Shown: positions 8,824 through 20,165, counted from the stretch's first letter. The stretch: DNA of 64,000 nt from Datura wrightii (GCA_035772735.1 JASDFA010000003.1:104085001-104149000), one strand, 5' to 3'. Made by a program: numbers and translations. Notes: generated by a model not told the origin, from the sequence alone.

Positions 8824-11169
8824 CTGACTCATATCCATCCTGTATTGCTGAGACCATGCTGAGTTCCTTTGGTTGCTGCATTAACCGGCAGATGTTAAAG
8901 GTCACCTCCTCTTTGTTCAGTCTAAATTTCAACTGGCCTGCCTCCATATCTACTAGGGCCCTCCCGGTTGCAAGGAATGGTCGCCCCAAAATGATGGGGA
9001 TCTCATAATCCGCCTCGTAGTCCAGAATCACGAAGTCCGCCGGGAATATAAATTTGTCCACCTTGACAAGCACATCGAATAGGATCCCTACCGGATTTTT
9101 CACAGTTCTTTCAACCATCAGTAGCCGCATAGTGGTCGGTGTAGGCGCTCCCAAACCCAATTTCTTGAACACTGCCAAGGGCATCAAATTGATGCTCGCT
9201 CCCAGATCACAAAGTGCCCTTGCAAAATCAACATTCCCAATGGTTCAAGGTATAGTGAAAGCACCTGGGTCTTCCTTCTTCTAAGCTAGGAACCTTATAG
9301 CTATGGAACTACAGTGATGTATATTGTCAACCGGCTCATAGCTCACAGATCTCTTCTTAGTCACCAATTCCTTCATAAACTTTGCATATCCCAGCATTTG
9401 TTCCAATGCCTCAACCAATGGTATGTTCAGAGATAATTGTTTAACCATTGAAAGGAATTTTTGGAACTTACCATTTTCCGCCTTTTTCTTCATCCTTTGA
9501 GGGAATGGTGGCGGTGATCGCGAGATAGCTTTGTAGATTTGCATTGCTCCTTGGTCAATGTCGGGTTCTTCTTCACCTCTTGAGGCCTCAGCATGCTCAA
9601 CTCTCTCTGTCTCAACACTCTTCTCATTCTCCTCCATTATACTTTCTTTCATCCGTTCAACTATAACTAGAAAAGGGGGGTCAACTGTGGTCTTACCACT
9701 CCTAGTCATCACCACCATGCAATGGCCATCGTTTTTTAGGTTTTGGACATTGTTGCGAGGTAGTGTACCCTTTTGTTTAGGGTTCATTGATCCTAATAGT
9801 TTCCCAAGTTGATTTCGGTCTGCTTGATGATTGTAGCATGACATTCCACTTTCTGACCCATACTTGATAAGTCACTTCAGATCTCCTTTAGTTGCTCATC
9901 AGTGGACCTCACCTTCATCAACATCTTAGCCATCATGCTCTCCAGCTTTGATAGCCCAGCCTCACCCTCTCGTGCATTGGGAGGCACATAAACTCTAGCA
10001 CAATCATTGTGGTATCCATCGTTTCTTCTCCATTCTCCTTCATGCTCACAACCTCAGCTTCTATCTCTAAACCCATTTTTGTTGTAGTTGTCTCTATATT
10101 GGTTCCGACCTTGATTTTCAGAACCTTGACGCCAATTGTCTTGTCCAGACTCTTAGGCGTTGGATCGGAAACCCACCACTTGTCTATCCAGAAAGTTTGC
10201 CTCTTCCTCAGAATCAAAGTGATCAGCTCCCTGCTCCATTCCTTGAGTACCCACTGCGTTTACCTTTTTGGCTCCAGCTCCCATAATATGCTTTATCAGC
10301 AAGTCCAATGATGTGCGCATATGAGCAAACTCCTGGTCGTGTTCTTCTTCTTTCCTTCATTGGTCTATAGTCAAACCAACAACATATGTACCGACCACTG
10401 CATCAGCCTCCTCGTATACCAGGCCCTGTTCGCCTTAGTCACCCTATTAAGGATAATGGTAGTTTGCTCCCGAGAGTGACTCATCAATGCTCCTCCTACC
10501 ACCGTGTCAGCTACAACTTTAGTGCTATTACTCAAAGACTACCAACAAACTGTCATCTGGGGTCTTGTGGTTCGGCCAATTTGTCAACTTCTTTTTGAAC
10601 CTCAACCAGGTTTCATGAAATGCCTCTATATTAATTTGTTGGAAGTTATAGATCTCATATTTTTGCTGCAACATTCTGGAGGGGGGAAAGAATCTCTCCA
10701 AGAAGGCCTGTTTGAGCTCTCTCCAATTGGTTATGGAGTTGTTGGGCAACACCAATAACCATAATGTGGCTTTCTCTGATAGAGAGAAGGGGAAGAGACT
10801 AAGTCGTATGGCATCCTGGCTTACTTCGGGAAACCTGTATGCCTTGCATATTCCTACAAAGTTCATCAAGTGCAGGTTGGCATTATCCGTTGCATGATCA
10901 CTAAACACCACTTTCATATTTAGCAATTGAATCATGGTGCTCGTGATATCAAATTTGGCCCCAGCGGGCAGTGGTGGAGGCATAATTTCTCCGGTAGACC
11001 CAACTTCATCAATGTCTCGATCCTCATCATTGAAGAACTGAGGGGCAAGTCTATAACCTCTATTGCCCTTCCCGTGTCCACCAGCATTAACTACTTCTTC
11101 TCTAACATCATCCGCATCCTGAAGTGCAACTTACCGAGCTAGCTAGGCTTGCCTAGCTTCTTCAGCTAT
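8810..11169 (-). pseudogene. gag: B1 gag-protease, decayed, lacking RT-RNaseH-integrase
   Basis: From the LTR junction the frame reads AEEARQA, then two stops, then LQDADDVREEVVNAG... The Gag core is at 10983-10528 (IRLSLFPFSLSEKATLW, SITNWRELKQAFLERFFP, FHETWLRFKKKLTNWPNH), typical of Athila Gag. 9844-9281 holds the proline-rich end (SPPPFPQRMKKK, FLSMVKQLSLNIPLVEALEQM). The protease is at 9187-8810 (FKKLGLGAPTPTTMRLLMVERT, PIILGRPFLATGRALVDME); the catalytic Asp-containing strand lies just upstream, where the frame is interrupted at about 9260. The reading ends VDEF-stop. Several frameshifts occur between 10527 and 9845, and I find no complete zinc knuckle. The usual continuation to RT is absent. 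Confidence 0.75.
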
Positions 11170-12391
11170 TGGTAATGCTCAAACCACACCTCTTACTAAA
11201 GTGAGAAGTGGATGTTATCAATAAAGAACCCAACTAGAGGTTGGGATCGATCCCACAAGGAATAGGGAGACTGGATTATAGCTGGTAACTGAACTTGTAA
11301 GGTAGTTACTTCTAAATAGGGGGATATTAAAGAAAATCAATATTAAAAGAAAATATCAAAATTTTGATGTTAAGCAATATCAAAGGATAACTAGGGTTTG
11401 TGTTTCCCCATGAGTTCATAACTGTTTCCGGTATACACTCGTGATTATCACCAATACTTACTTATAGAACTTGATAACTTAGGTTCATTCAAATGACTGA
11501 CTAGTCCCTATTGAATGACTATACTCAATCACTCGACCAAGTCTCATGGCGGTTTCAATACTATCCGTTATCACTATGTTCCAGATTTAACTATCCTGCG
11601 ACCACAGCTCAAGTTAATATAATGATTATCAAAATCAAGGCTCCGTTGTAATTCTCTTTTCCTAATATTACCTCTTCGACCAAAGCAAGTAAAGAATTCA
11701 GTCATGTCTTAACGCTACGCACCATTAAAAAATATTTAAGCATTAAGAGAATAAAATGTAAGTGTTGTTATTGGTTTTAAGATCACTTTGTGTAACCCTG
11801 GCTTGTTAATTCACCATGGTTCCCACAACCCTAGCTATGGAGGTTTTAGCCTCTCATAGTTGCAAGGTTGTGATTTGCATTCATGATTAAGAATAAAAAT
11901 CAATAGTTACAATAATGATTGAGAAAAACACTTCCTTCAGTTACTCTACAAAAATCTTGAAAAACAAGTAACAAGAACAAGATAAATTCAAGAACAGGTT
12001 GATCACAAGTTAAGACCAACTCAATTCTCTCTCTCTCAAGGTTTCTACTCTCTAAAACTATCAAACTGACATGCTTCTATAAAAATAAAATCTAAAACAT
12101 ATTTATACAGACATAGGAATGCTTTTCCTAAGCCAACAAGGTGTATTTCCATATCTTTCGCCGCCAGTGCCACGACTTGATCTACGATTCGTAGCATGCT
12201 CCTACGACCCGTAGCTTCCTCTCGTACAATCTCAGCTGGCTAAATTCTGGCTAAGTGTTGGGTCTGGGTACGACTCGTACCATCAACTCACGACTCGTAC
12301 TGAGCTCCCGTACTTTGAATCAGAGATTTTAAAGTTTTTTTTGAAGTTCATCACGACCAGAATGGTAGAACTCGTACCTTCGTCTTACGTG
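11170..12391 (-). repeat. B1 5' LTR, inner (3') segment
   Basis: The LTR 3' end reads GGTTTGAGCATTACCA on the minus strand, related to C1's GGTTTGAGCCTTATCA. The block GTGGGATCGATCCCAACCTC and TCTTTATTGATAACATCCACT is shared with C1 LTRs, so B and C are related families. CTGTATAAATATG (about 12106-12093) is the TATA box. Upstream (12160-12390) are ACGACTCGTA repeats including the perfect palindrome GGTACGACTCGTACC at 12267-12281. C1 is inserted at 12392; the remaining 375 bp of the LTR are at 54911-55290. No primer site follows the LTR end. Confidence 0.75.
12160..12390 (-). promoter_or_regulatory. B1 LTR palindrome array upstream of TATA box
   Basis: Repeated ACGACTCGTAC, CACGACTCGTAC, TACGATTCGTAG and similar units; 12267-12281 is a perfect 7-1-7 palindrome (GGTACGA-C-TCGTACC). 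The array continues across the C1 insertion into 54911-55120. Same architecture, different sequence, as the CTCCGTG-N-CACGGAG array of family A. Enhancer role inferred. Confidence 0.55.
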
Positions 12392-12707
12392 TGATGAAGG
12401 GCGTATTTACACACTTCATAGACGTATTTTTCCCATACTTTATTATGTTTTAAGAACAAGTTATGTGTGTTTTCATGTGTTTATGTTACATATTTATGAA
12501 AATGTCTAACACACGTGATAAGATGTTTTTAGGGCTTAAAATGATGAATTTGAAGGTATTTAAAGCTTATTGAACAAATGTGAAGAAGTGGGATCAAAAT
12601 ATGCAAAAATTGAAGTTCGCACGACATTGGCACTACCATGCGCGAGGCAGCCGCACACTGGCACAAGGCCAGCTGTGGCGCGGTAGAAGCAATGTCGCAT
12701 GGGCAGG
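12392..12707 (+). repeat. C1 5' LTR, segment 1
   Basis: Starts TGATGAAGGGCGTATTTAC and runs parallel to the 3' LTR from 53394. It breaks off at GGGCAGG, where A2 is inserted (TSD GCAGG at 12703-12707). The segment end is GC-rich (GCACGACATTGG, TGGCGCGG), the start of C1's own promoter repeat zone. Confidence 0.9.
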
Positions 12708-14207
12708 TGATCTTGGGCAGAATTGCATGCCCAACTTATACCCAAATGCTTCATTTCTACTTGTTTATCTATTGTTATGTGTAAATTCTCATGGGATTCT
12801 TAGTTAAATGTGAATTTATACTAACCAACATAATTAGTGTTGTTTTGCAGGTAAAAGGAAATTTTTGAAGCTAATATATATGTTGGTGAAGTGCGGGAAT
12901 GGACTTGGAAACAACGAGTGGAAGTTGACAAGGGAAAGCAGCAAAAATAAGGGCTCCGCGATTGAGCCGTGTTACGCTACTATCACGAAGGCATTCTGCC
13001 TCGGATGAATTAATTATGTCAAATTCTAGTGGAGGTTCACGTTACCTCCGTGACACGGAGGCAGTGCTCCGCAATGCACTCCGTGTCACATTGAGTGTAA
13101 TTACCTGAAACCTCAAGTTCAAGTGAAGGTGCGCGATAGCACCGTGGCACGGAGGCAAGGCTCCGCGATGCAAGCCGTGCCACGTTGAGGTGTAATCACC
13201 TGGGAGCCGATTTCCAGTGAGGGTCCGCGATACCCCTGTGGTATGGAGGGAGTGCTCCGCGATACACTCCGTGCCACGTTGCTTGTTATTTCGGAAAAAA
13301 TTCTCAATAGTATAAATAACACACTTAGGTTTTATTTTAGACATTCTAACTTGGTTGAGCAAGAACGTGGGTTACAGGCAGTTGAGAGGACAAAAATTCT
13401 AGGGTTCTTCTCCTTCTCTTTTTCTTTAATTTCAATTGCTTGTATGAATTCTACTTATTTGAAGATGTTTAATCCACAAATGAGTGGCTAATTCACTTCT
13501 TGTTGAGGTTAAGAATAATTGTAGAGGAATGTAATTGTTGATCATTTCAGTTTTCATCTTTTCTTTAATGGTTTTTCTATCAATTCTTGTTTTTACTGCA
13601 TTAATGTTTGGCCAATGTTAATGTATATCTAGAAATCCTATTTTCATTTTGAAAAGGAAAGGAATTGGATAGAGGTGAATTGGTAGGATATGATCTTTTC
13701 TTAGCTGTAAAAATTAAGAAAAGATTTACATTCAGAATAGAAAATATCTGAAAGTCTTATTAGTCAATTACAGAATCGGTTATGTATAGCTAGAGCATGA
13801 AATCTTATATCACAGAAATGTAGATTAAGGTCTCATGATTATTAAATTGGATAGGAATCGAAAGATGCAATCCATAGGCAATAAATTCCTTACTAGCAAC
13901 CGAAGAGAAGTTTGGCTAAATTGAATTGATAAATTACATCCCTGCATATTTGTCTTAACGTCAGCTTGTTCATTGCTATTGTTCAGACTCAATTTATAAT
14001 CTTGACTTAGATTCTCATTACTTAGTAAACTTTAACTCTTAAAACATTATTTATTTGGTTGTCTGCATTCATAGAGATATAGTTCACTGACGCTTAATTT
14101 AATTAATACCGTAGTTCAGTCCCTGTGGGATCGATATTTGGCTTGAAATAAGCCACTTTACTACTTTTTCGACCACGTGCACTTGCGTGTAGTTCTCACG
14201 CCGAACA
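12708..14207 (+). repeat. A2 5' LTR
   Basis: 1500 bp, TGATCTTGGGCAG to CACGCCGAACA. It contains the palindrome array and TATA box (13040-13318) and the conserved end block with GGGATCGATATTTGGCTTG and CACGTGCACTTGCGTGT. The 3' LTR, once T1 is removed, is about 1502 bp and visibly near-identical. Confidence 0.93.
13040..13318 (+). promoter_or_regulatory. A2 LTR promoter: palindrome array and TATA box
   Basis: 13045-13061 is a perfect 8-1-8 palindrome CCTCCGTGACACGGAGG. Further units are ACCGTGGCACGGAGG (13141), CGTGCCACGTTG and TCCGTGCCACGTTG. TATAAATA is at 13311-13318, followed by the conserved ACACACTTAGG. The equivalent block in the 3' LTR copy is 34310-34585. Role inferred from position. 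Confidence 0.65.
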
Positions 14208-14213
14208 AGTTTT

Positions 14214-14233
14214 TGGCGCCGTTGCCGTTGCCG
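14214..14233 (+). other. A2 primer binding site with duplicated GTTGCC
   Basis: TGGCGCCGTTGCCG starts six bases after the LTR and matches tRNA-Asp, but continues TTGCCGTAG instead of GGGGA: the hexamer GTTGCC is repeated. The first 14 bases, enough to define the primer, are intact. Confidence 0.8.
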
Positions 14234-14341
14234 TAGACCGACAATTGGTAAATTTATTTTCTTAGTGTTAGTTTACAAATTCTATATAAGTGTTGACAAC
14301 TTGATCTTAGCCTTTCTCTTGCAGATATTGAATTCTTCTGA

Positions 14342-15505
14342 ATGCTGGCAAGAGATAAGGAGTTGGTGGATTCATTTATAGAGCCGGAGAGACAATTTCA
14401 TCACCAAAGAAGGGAAGCTCTAGAGAAGAAGTTGCAATTGCTAAGATAGGAAATTCTGGAACAACAACAGAATCCACCGCTTGTAAGGGTAGTTTTACTG
14501 CCCGAGGAGATGGGGGCAAGGCCGGTTCGCGAAGTGGCAATCCCACATGCAAACAATGTTACATCTAGTATTCGCAGACCAGAGCCAGGAGGGAGGTTCG
14601 AGCTTAAACAGAACATGGTGCAGTCGTTGCACACCAACGGGGAATTCACAGGTCTCCCTCATGAAGATCCACAACAACATCTCCAAAACTTTTTGGAGAT
14701 AAGTGACACTTACATTCCTGCTGGAGTATCATCCGACTATGTGAGGCTTACATTATTCCCATTCTCATTATTGGGGGAAGAAAAGAGGTGGTTGAAAGCT
14801 GACCCACCTAACTCTATCACTACTTGGGATGATCTTGCAAGAAAGTTTCTGATACGATTCTTTCCATCTGGGAAGACAGCCAGACTTAGAAGTTAGAATC
14901 TATGTTTTAAACAAAGAGAGGGTGAGAATTTGTATCAAGCTTGGGAGAGGTTCAAATCAATGTTAAGGGATTGTCCTCACCATCACCAGTCTAATGATGT
15001 GTTGGTGTATACATTCATTGAGGGTTTGGAACCACATACAAAAATTTTGCTAGACTCAGCAGCTGGGGGGCAGGCATTGGAAAAGACGTATGAGGAGCTT
15101 TATACATTGTTAAATCGTATTTCACAGGGAAATCCAGAATGGAATGCGGATTCATCACGAGGAGGAATAAGGAAAGCGGCAAGAGTCTTTGAGGTGGATG
15201 GTTTTACAGCTATTGCTGCACAGATAGCTGCGTTGCAAAATCAACTCAACACCCACTTCAACAGTATGAACTGGAATCAAGCACAAGCCCCAGTCAATGC
15301 AGTTCAGCAGATATGGTGTGAAGTATGTGGGAGTAATGAACACTAGTTGAGTGTTGTGGAAAAAATCCAGATTCGGTAAACTTTGTTGGGAACGTCCAGA
15401 GGAATAATAATCAACAGTATGGCAACAGTTACAACTCAAATTGGAGGAATCATCCGAATTTCTCTTGGGGTAGTAATAGCCATCAAGGACAGAGTTCGAA
15501 TTAGG
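14342..15505 (+). pseudogene. gag: A2 gag (Athila Gag), decayed
   Basis: ATG at 14342 (MLARDKELVDSF...). The frame holds, with TAG stops at about 14447 and 14894, through the capsid region: LTLFPFSLLGEEKRWLK, SITTWDDLARKFLIRFFP, LYQAWERFKSMLRDCPHH, EGLEPHTKILLDSAAGG. The zinc knuckle starts CEVCGSNEH at about 15320-15346, then a TAG and a +1 shift separate it from the last cysteines; the shifted frame continues through a Q/N-rich stretch to another TAG near 15505. Gag should form the particle and bind the RNA. It is continuous with protease and RT downstream. Confidence 0.85.
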
Positions 15506-15507
15506 GC

Positions 15508-17403
15508 ATGCAGAGAAATCAAGGGGGGCATCAGAATTTTCAATCTCAATACAGAGGAAACAATGCACCTCCTCCACCACCCAACAACATTGAGGACATG
15601 TTCAAAAAAATTATAGCTAACCAAGCGCAAATGCAGGCTGATTATGTGAAATTAGCGGTTGACATGAAAAATCAGCAGTTAGCTACAAAGGCGTTGGAGT
15701 ACCAGTTTGGACAGTTAGCTGGAGCTCAAAACACCAGGCCTAGAGGAGGATTACCGAGTGATACTGACCCAAATCCCAAGCAGGTCAATGCAGTGACCAC
15801 AAGGAGTGGACTACAACTTAAGGAGGTGGAACCAGAAAGACCACCTCAGAAATCTGGAGTAGTGGAAAAAGATGGGGAACATGATGATGAGAGGGGGAAG
15901 GAAAAGGCATCTGAGGCAGAAAGACCACCACCCCCGTTCCCTCAAAGATTAAAGAAGCACAAGGAAGAAGCTTGCTTTAAGAAGTTCATGGAGGTGCTGA
16001 AACAGGTACACATTAATTTACCTTTGGTTGATGTTTTGCAGGGAGTGTCGAAATATGCTAAGTATATCAAGGAAATCGTAGCAAACAAAAGCAGATTCAC
16101 AGAGTATGCTACGGTGGCGCTTACTGAGGAGTGCACTTCCCGGATACAGAAGAGGTTGCCAACAAAGCTCAAGGATCCTGGGAGTTTTACCATTCAGATC
16201 ACAATCGGGCAAAGTATTCGAGCTCGCGGATTATGTGATTTGGGAGCAAGCATAAACTTGATGCCGACATCGGTGTTCAAGAAGTTGGGGCTGGGCAGCC
16301 CTAGACCAACTACTGTGATCTTGCAGCTAGCTAACCGTTCTTTGGCTAGACCAGATGGTATTGTGGAGGATGTGCTAGTGCAAGTGGGCTCCCTCATTTT
16401 CCCGGTGGATTTTATTATCTTGGATTTTGAGCCGGATGTGGAAGTCCCATTTATTTTGGGATGTCCGTTCTTGGCAACTGGACGAGCGTTGATTGATGTG
16501 GCTACTGGGCAGCTAACCATGTGAGCACATGATAAAGCTTAGGTGTTTGATGTGTACAAGGCCATGAAGCTTTCGACCATTTATGAGGAGTTGTTATCAA
16601 TCAATGTGCTAAATCAGGAAGTAATTCTTCAGATTGTTGACTCTCGGGACCCATTGGAGAGAGATTTGATGGGCTCCGATCATTTCAGAGACAATGCTAC
16701 ATATGAGATGGTGCAGACGCTGAACGATCCAAAATGGTTTCCCACGAAGCAAGACTTTGAGCCATTGATGAGGTCCTTGGAACCATTGCCAAATCCATCA
16801 ATCGAGGAGGCACCAAAATTGGAGTTGAAGACATTGCCTCCACTTCTGAAGTATGTATTTTTGGGGGAAGATGACACCTTGCCAGTCATCATTTCTGTAG
16901 AACTGACAGAGGCACAAGTGAAAGATGCATTGGTGGTCCTCAAGAGGCGGAAAAAAGCAATGGGTTGGCAAATGTCGGACATTAGAGGAATTAATCCAGC
17001 TGTTTGCACACACAGGATTTTTATGGAGGAAGGATCCAAGCCAACTGTGCAACATCAGCTGAGGTTGAATCCGGTGATGAAAGATGTAGTTAGGAAGGAA
17101 GTGATCAAGTGGATTGATGTAGGTGTGGTACATCCCATTTCAGATAGCCCATTTCCGTGTGTTCCAAAGAAAGGAGGGATGACTGTCGTCACCAACGAAA
17201 AGAATGAGCTGATACCCATATGCACAGTCACAGGCTGGCGAATTTGCATGGATTACAGGAAGCTAAATGAGGCCATGAGGAAAGATCATTATCCTATTCC
17301 ATTTATTGATCAGATTTTGGACAGGTTGGTAGGTCAAGAGTATTATTATTTTCTTGATGGATATTCCGGCTATAATCAGATAGCCATGGCACCGGAGGAT
17401 TAG
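15508..17403 (+). pseudogene. pol: A2 Gag tail, aspartic protease and N-terminal reverse transcriptase
   Basis: 15508-16524 is a 338-codon open stretch: IEDMFKKIIANQ coiled coil, VTTRSGLQL, RPPPPFPQRLKKHKEE, then the protease with catalytic CDLGASINLMP (Asp-Leu-Gly-Ala, usual in Athila) and FILGCPFLATGRALID. After TGA at 16522-16524 and a TAG at 16540-16542 the same frame goes on to 17403 with the linker KLELKTLPPLLKYVFLGED and RT motifs: WRICMDYRKLNEAMRKDHYP, PFIDQILDRL and YYYFLDGYSGYNQIAMAPED, then TAG. Protease cleaves the polyprotein; RT copies the RNA. Confidence 0.88.
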
Positions 17404-18340
17404 GAGAAGGCCACTTTTACATATCCTTAGGGGACATATGTTTTCAGGCGGATTCCATTTGGTCTATGCAATGCACTAGCCACATTCCAGAGATGCATGA
17501 TGGCGATCTTTCACAATATGGTGGAAGATTTTGTCGAGGAATTTATGGATGACTTTTCTATTTTCGGTAATTCATTTGCTACATGTTTGCAGAATCTTGA
17601 CAGGGTGCTAGCTTGATGTGAAGACTCTAACCTTGTGCTCAACTGGGAGAAATGTCATTTTTTAGTCAAGGAGGGTATCGTCCTTGGCCATAAGGTGTCA
17701 TGCAAAGGGTTGGAAGTCAATCGTGCAAAGATTGAAGTGATCGAAAAGCTACCACCACCAGTGTCAGTGAAGGGTGTTTGCAGTTTTCTTGGACATGCAG
17801 GGTTCTATAGACGGTTCATCAAGAACTTCTCGAAAATTTCTAGACCGATATGCCAGTTGCAAGAAAAAGAGGTGAAGTACGAGTTTGACAAAGACTGTGT
17901 GAAAGCATTTGAGGAGCTAAAATAGAAGCTGGTAGAAGCGCCTATTCTCATCTCTCCGGATTGGGAGCAACCTTTTGAATTAATGTGTGATGCGAGTGAC
18001 TTGGCTGTAGGGCTGTATTGGGGCAACGGAGGAATAAAATTTTTCATTCCATTTATTATGCAAGCAAAACACTTGACGTATCCCAAGTCAATTATACAGT
18101 CACGGAAAAGGAGATGCTAGCATTGGTGTGCACATTTGATAAATTCAGGTCCTACCTGGTGGGTTCGAAAGTAGTGGTGTATACTGATCATGTAGCAATT
18201 CAGTATTTGTTTAGAAAGAAGGATGCAAAGCCAGACTAATCAGATGGATATTGTTTCTACAAGAGTTTGACCTAGAGATTCGGGACAAAAAGGGGAGCGA
18301 GAATCAAATCGCAGATCACCTATCGCGATTGGAAAGCCGG
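17404..18340 (+). pseudogene. pol: A2 reverse transcriptase (C-terminal) and RNase H
   Basis: Continues in frame from the RT above: TYVFRRIPFGLCNALATFQ, then the catalytic FMDDFSIFG (Athila form of YVDD), LNWEKCHFLV, GHKVS and FLGHAGFYRRFIKNFS. Stops occur at 17401, 17428, 17614 and 17923. RNase H begins with LMCDASD near 17985; a 1-nt loss at about 18010 shifts the frame, which resumes YYASKTL, YTVTEKEMLALV, VVVYTDHVAIQYL. Another shift follows PD-stop at 18239, then EIRDKKGSENQIADHLSRLE. All catalytic motifs are still legible. Confidence 0.85.
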
Positions 18341-19702
18341 TTGCATGTAAAGGAAGGTGACAACATCAAAGAAGAGTTCCCAGATGAGCAGCTCTTGGCA
18401 ATAAGGGAAGCTGAAGTCCCTTGGTATGCGGATATTGTGAACTTGCTGGTGAGTGGAGTCTACCCACCGGAGGCTACGGCTCAGCAAAGAAAGAAGTTGA
18501 GACATGATTGCAGATATTACATATGGGATGAGCTGTATCTATTTAAGCAGGGACCGGACCAAGTGATGAGATGATGCATCCCAGAGAGCCAAATTGCAGA
18601 AGTATTGAGGAGTTGTCACTCATCATTATATGGAGGGCACCACGGAGGAGAGCGGACAGCTCACAAGGTGCTCCAGTCAGGTTTCTTTTGGCCTACACTG
18701 TTCAGAGATTCTATAGCATACGTAAAAATGTGTGATAGATGTCAAAGAATAGGCACGATTGGTAGAAGACAGGAGATGCCACTATAGCAGATATTAGAGG
18801 TGGAGATTTTTGATGTATGGGGAATAGACTTCATGGGCCCGTTTCCACCATCATTTGGTAATCGTTACATCTTGGTAGCGGCTGACTATGTATCCAAGTG
18901 GGTCGAGGCAACAACTTGTCCCAAGAATGACAAGCTGGTGACAAAATTTGTGAAAAAGAAAATTTTCACTAGGTTCAGGACACCCCGAGCTATTATCTAT
19001 GATGGAGGGGCTCATTTTGTGAATGCGAGTTTCAAGAATTTGATACCTAAGTATGGGGTGCGACACAAGGTGGCAACAGCGTATCATCCCCAAACTAGTG
19101 GGCAAGTGGAGGTGTCGAATAGAGAGATAAAGCAGATTCTACAAAAGACAGTGAATGCACAATGAATTTATTGGTCAAGCAAACTCGAGGATGCATTGTG
19201 GGCTTATAGAACTGCGTACAAGACACCCATTGGGACTTCTCCGTACAAATTGGTCTATGGAAAGGCATGTCATCTGCCTGTGGAGCTGGAACATCGAGCT
19301 TTTTGGGCCGTGATAAAGCTGAGCATGGATCCGGAGCTAGCAGGGAAGAAGAGGCTGATGCAACTCAATGAACTAGATGAGTTTCGATGGAATGCTTATG
19401 AAAGTGCCAAATGCTACAAGGATAAAATGAAGAGGTGGCATGATAGGAATATGGTGCATCGGATCTTTGAGCCGAGGCAAAAAGTGTTGTTATTTAACTC
19501 AAGGCTAAAACTTTTTCCAGGTAAATTGCGGTCTAAATGGTCAGGGTCGTTTGAAGTGGTGAGAATGACCCCACACGGGGCAGTGGAGTTGTGGCAAGAA
19601 GATAGAAGTGCCACATTTTTGGTGAATGGGCAACGATGTAAGCATTATTGGGGTGAGAACATTATTCAAGAGAATACGTCCATCACTCTAGAGGATGATT
19701 GA
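18251..19702 (+). pseudogene. pol: A2 integrase
   Basis: After RNase H the frame reads the HHCC domain (SLYGGHHGGERTAHKV ... MCDRCQRIG, 18620-18760), then the core with first Asp in GIDFMGPFPPSFGN, second in IYDGGAHFVN (SDGG in most relatives) and Glu in SGQVEVSNREIKQIL. TGA/TAG/TGA stops are at 18572, 18785 and 19163. The C-terminal part (ALWAYRTAYKTPIGTSPY, KACHLPVELEHRAFWA, LKLFPGKLRSKWSGSFEV, YWGENI) is typical of Athila, with no chromodomain. The stop at 19700-19702 is followed within 10 bases by the SL2 hairpin. Confidence 0.88.
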
Positions 19703-19712
19703 GCATGAATGG

Positions 19713-19760
19713 CGTCGAGCCGCAACGGTAAATCAGGCGCTGCACAGGAGGCAACCCGTG
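19713..19760 (+). ncRNA. SL2-SL3 hairpins, A2 copy
   Basis: CGTCG-AGCCG-CAACG (19713-19727, one mismatch), linker GTAAATCAGGCGCTG, then CACAGG-AGGCAA-CCCGTG (19743-19760, one mismatch). Compared with A1, single G-to-A changes weaken each stem, in line with the general decay of A2. Position is directly after pol. Confidence 0.55.
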
Positions 19761-19960
19761 AATGTGTTGTAATAGAAGAGTAGAATTATTTTTGAAAAAA
19801 AAAACAAAGAAAAAGAAAAATAAAATTTTTTTGCGTTGAAACCTATGATTTCTAACCAATTTCCTGTGGTGAAATGATTTTCAGGTGGAACGGAGGGCAA
19901 AAATATAAAAAAGAGCAAAGGAAAAAAATCAAGGTAAGACAATAAAAATTGGCACATTCC

Positions 19961-20165
19961 AGTGAGCCTACGCGATGGCTCCATGTCACGGAGAAGGGTC
20001 TCCGCGACACATTGAGGCTTATTCCAGATTTTAAAAAAAATCCAGAATGCCTGTGGGATGGCTCCGTGTCACGGAGGCAATGCTCTGCGTTATCCTCCGT
20101 GACACGTTGAGGGTTATTTCGCGTCGGGTCACCGGCTAACCCACGCGAAAGACCCCTTTTAAACC
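19961..20165 (+). promoter_or_regulatory. Promoter-like palindrome block upstream of A2 ORF2
   Basis: Units TCCATGTCACGGAGAAGG, TCCGTGTCACGGAGG and CCTCCGTGACACGTTG occur between 19979 and 20110, equivalent to the block at 1411-1568 in A1 and to the LTR array. A TTTTAAACC box at about 20156-20164 and then the intron donor at 20299 follow. Internal promoter for ORF2 inferred. Confidence 0.5.

Larger units (their letters stand above)
4409..12391 (-). mobile_element. B1: Athila-type element, interrupted by A1 and C1 (family B)
   Basis: On the minus strand the parts are 5' LTR (55290-54911 then 12391-11170), gag-protease (11169-8810), a doubled hairpin module (8823-8661), promoter-like block, leader intron, ORF2 (7423-5379) and 3' UTR (5378-4409), where A1 is inserted. 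RT, RNase H and integrase are missing: the protease frame ends inside the first hairpin. The primer site is also missing because the LTR end is joined directly to gag codons. B1 is the oldest layer of the left part of the nest. Its 3' LTR is outside the window. Confidence 0.8.
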
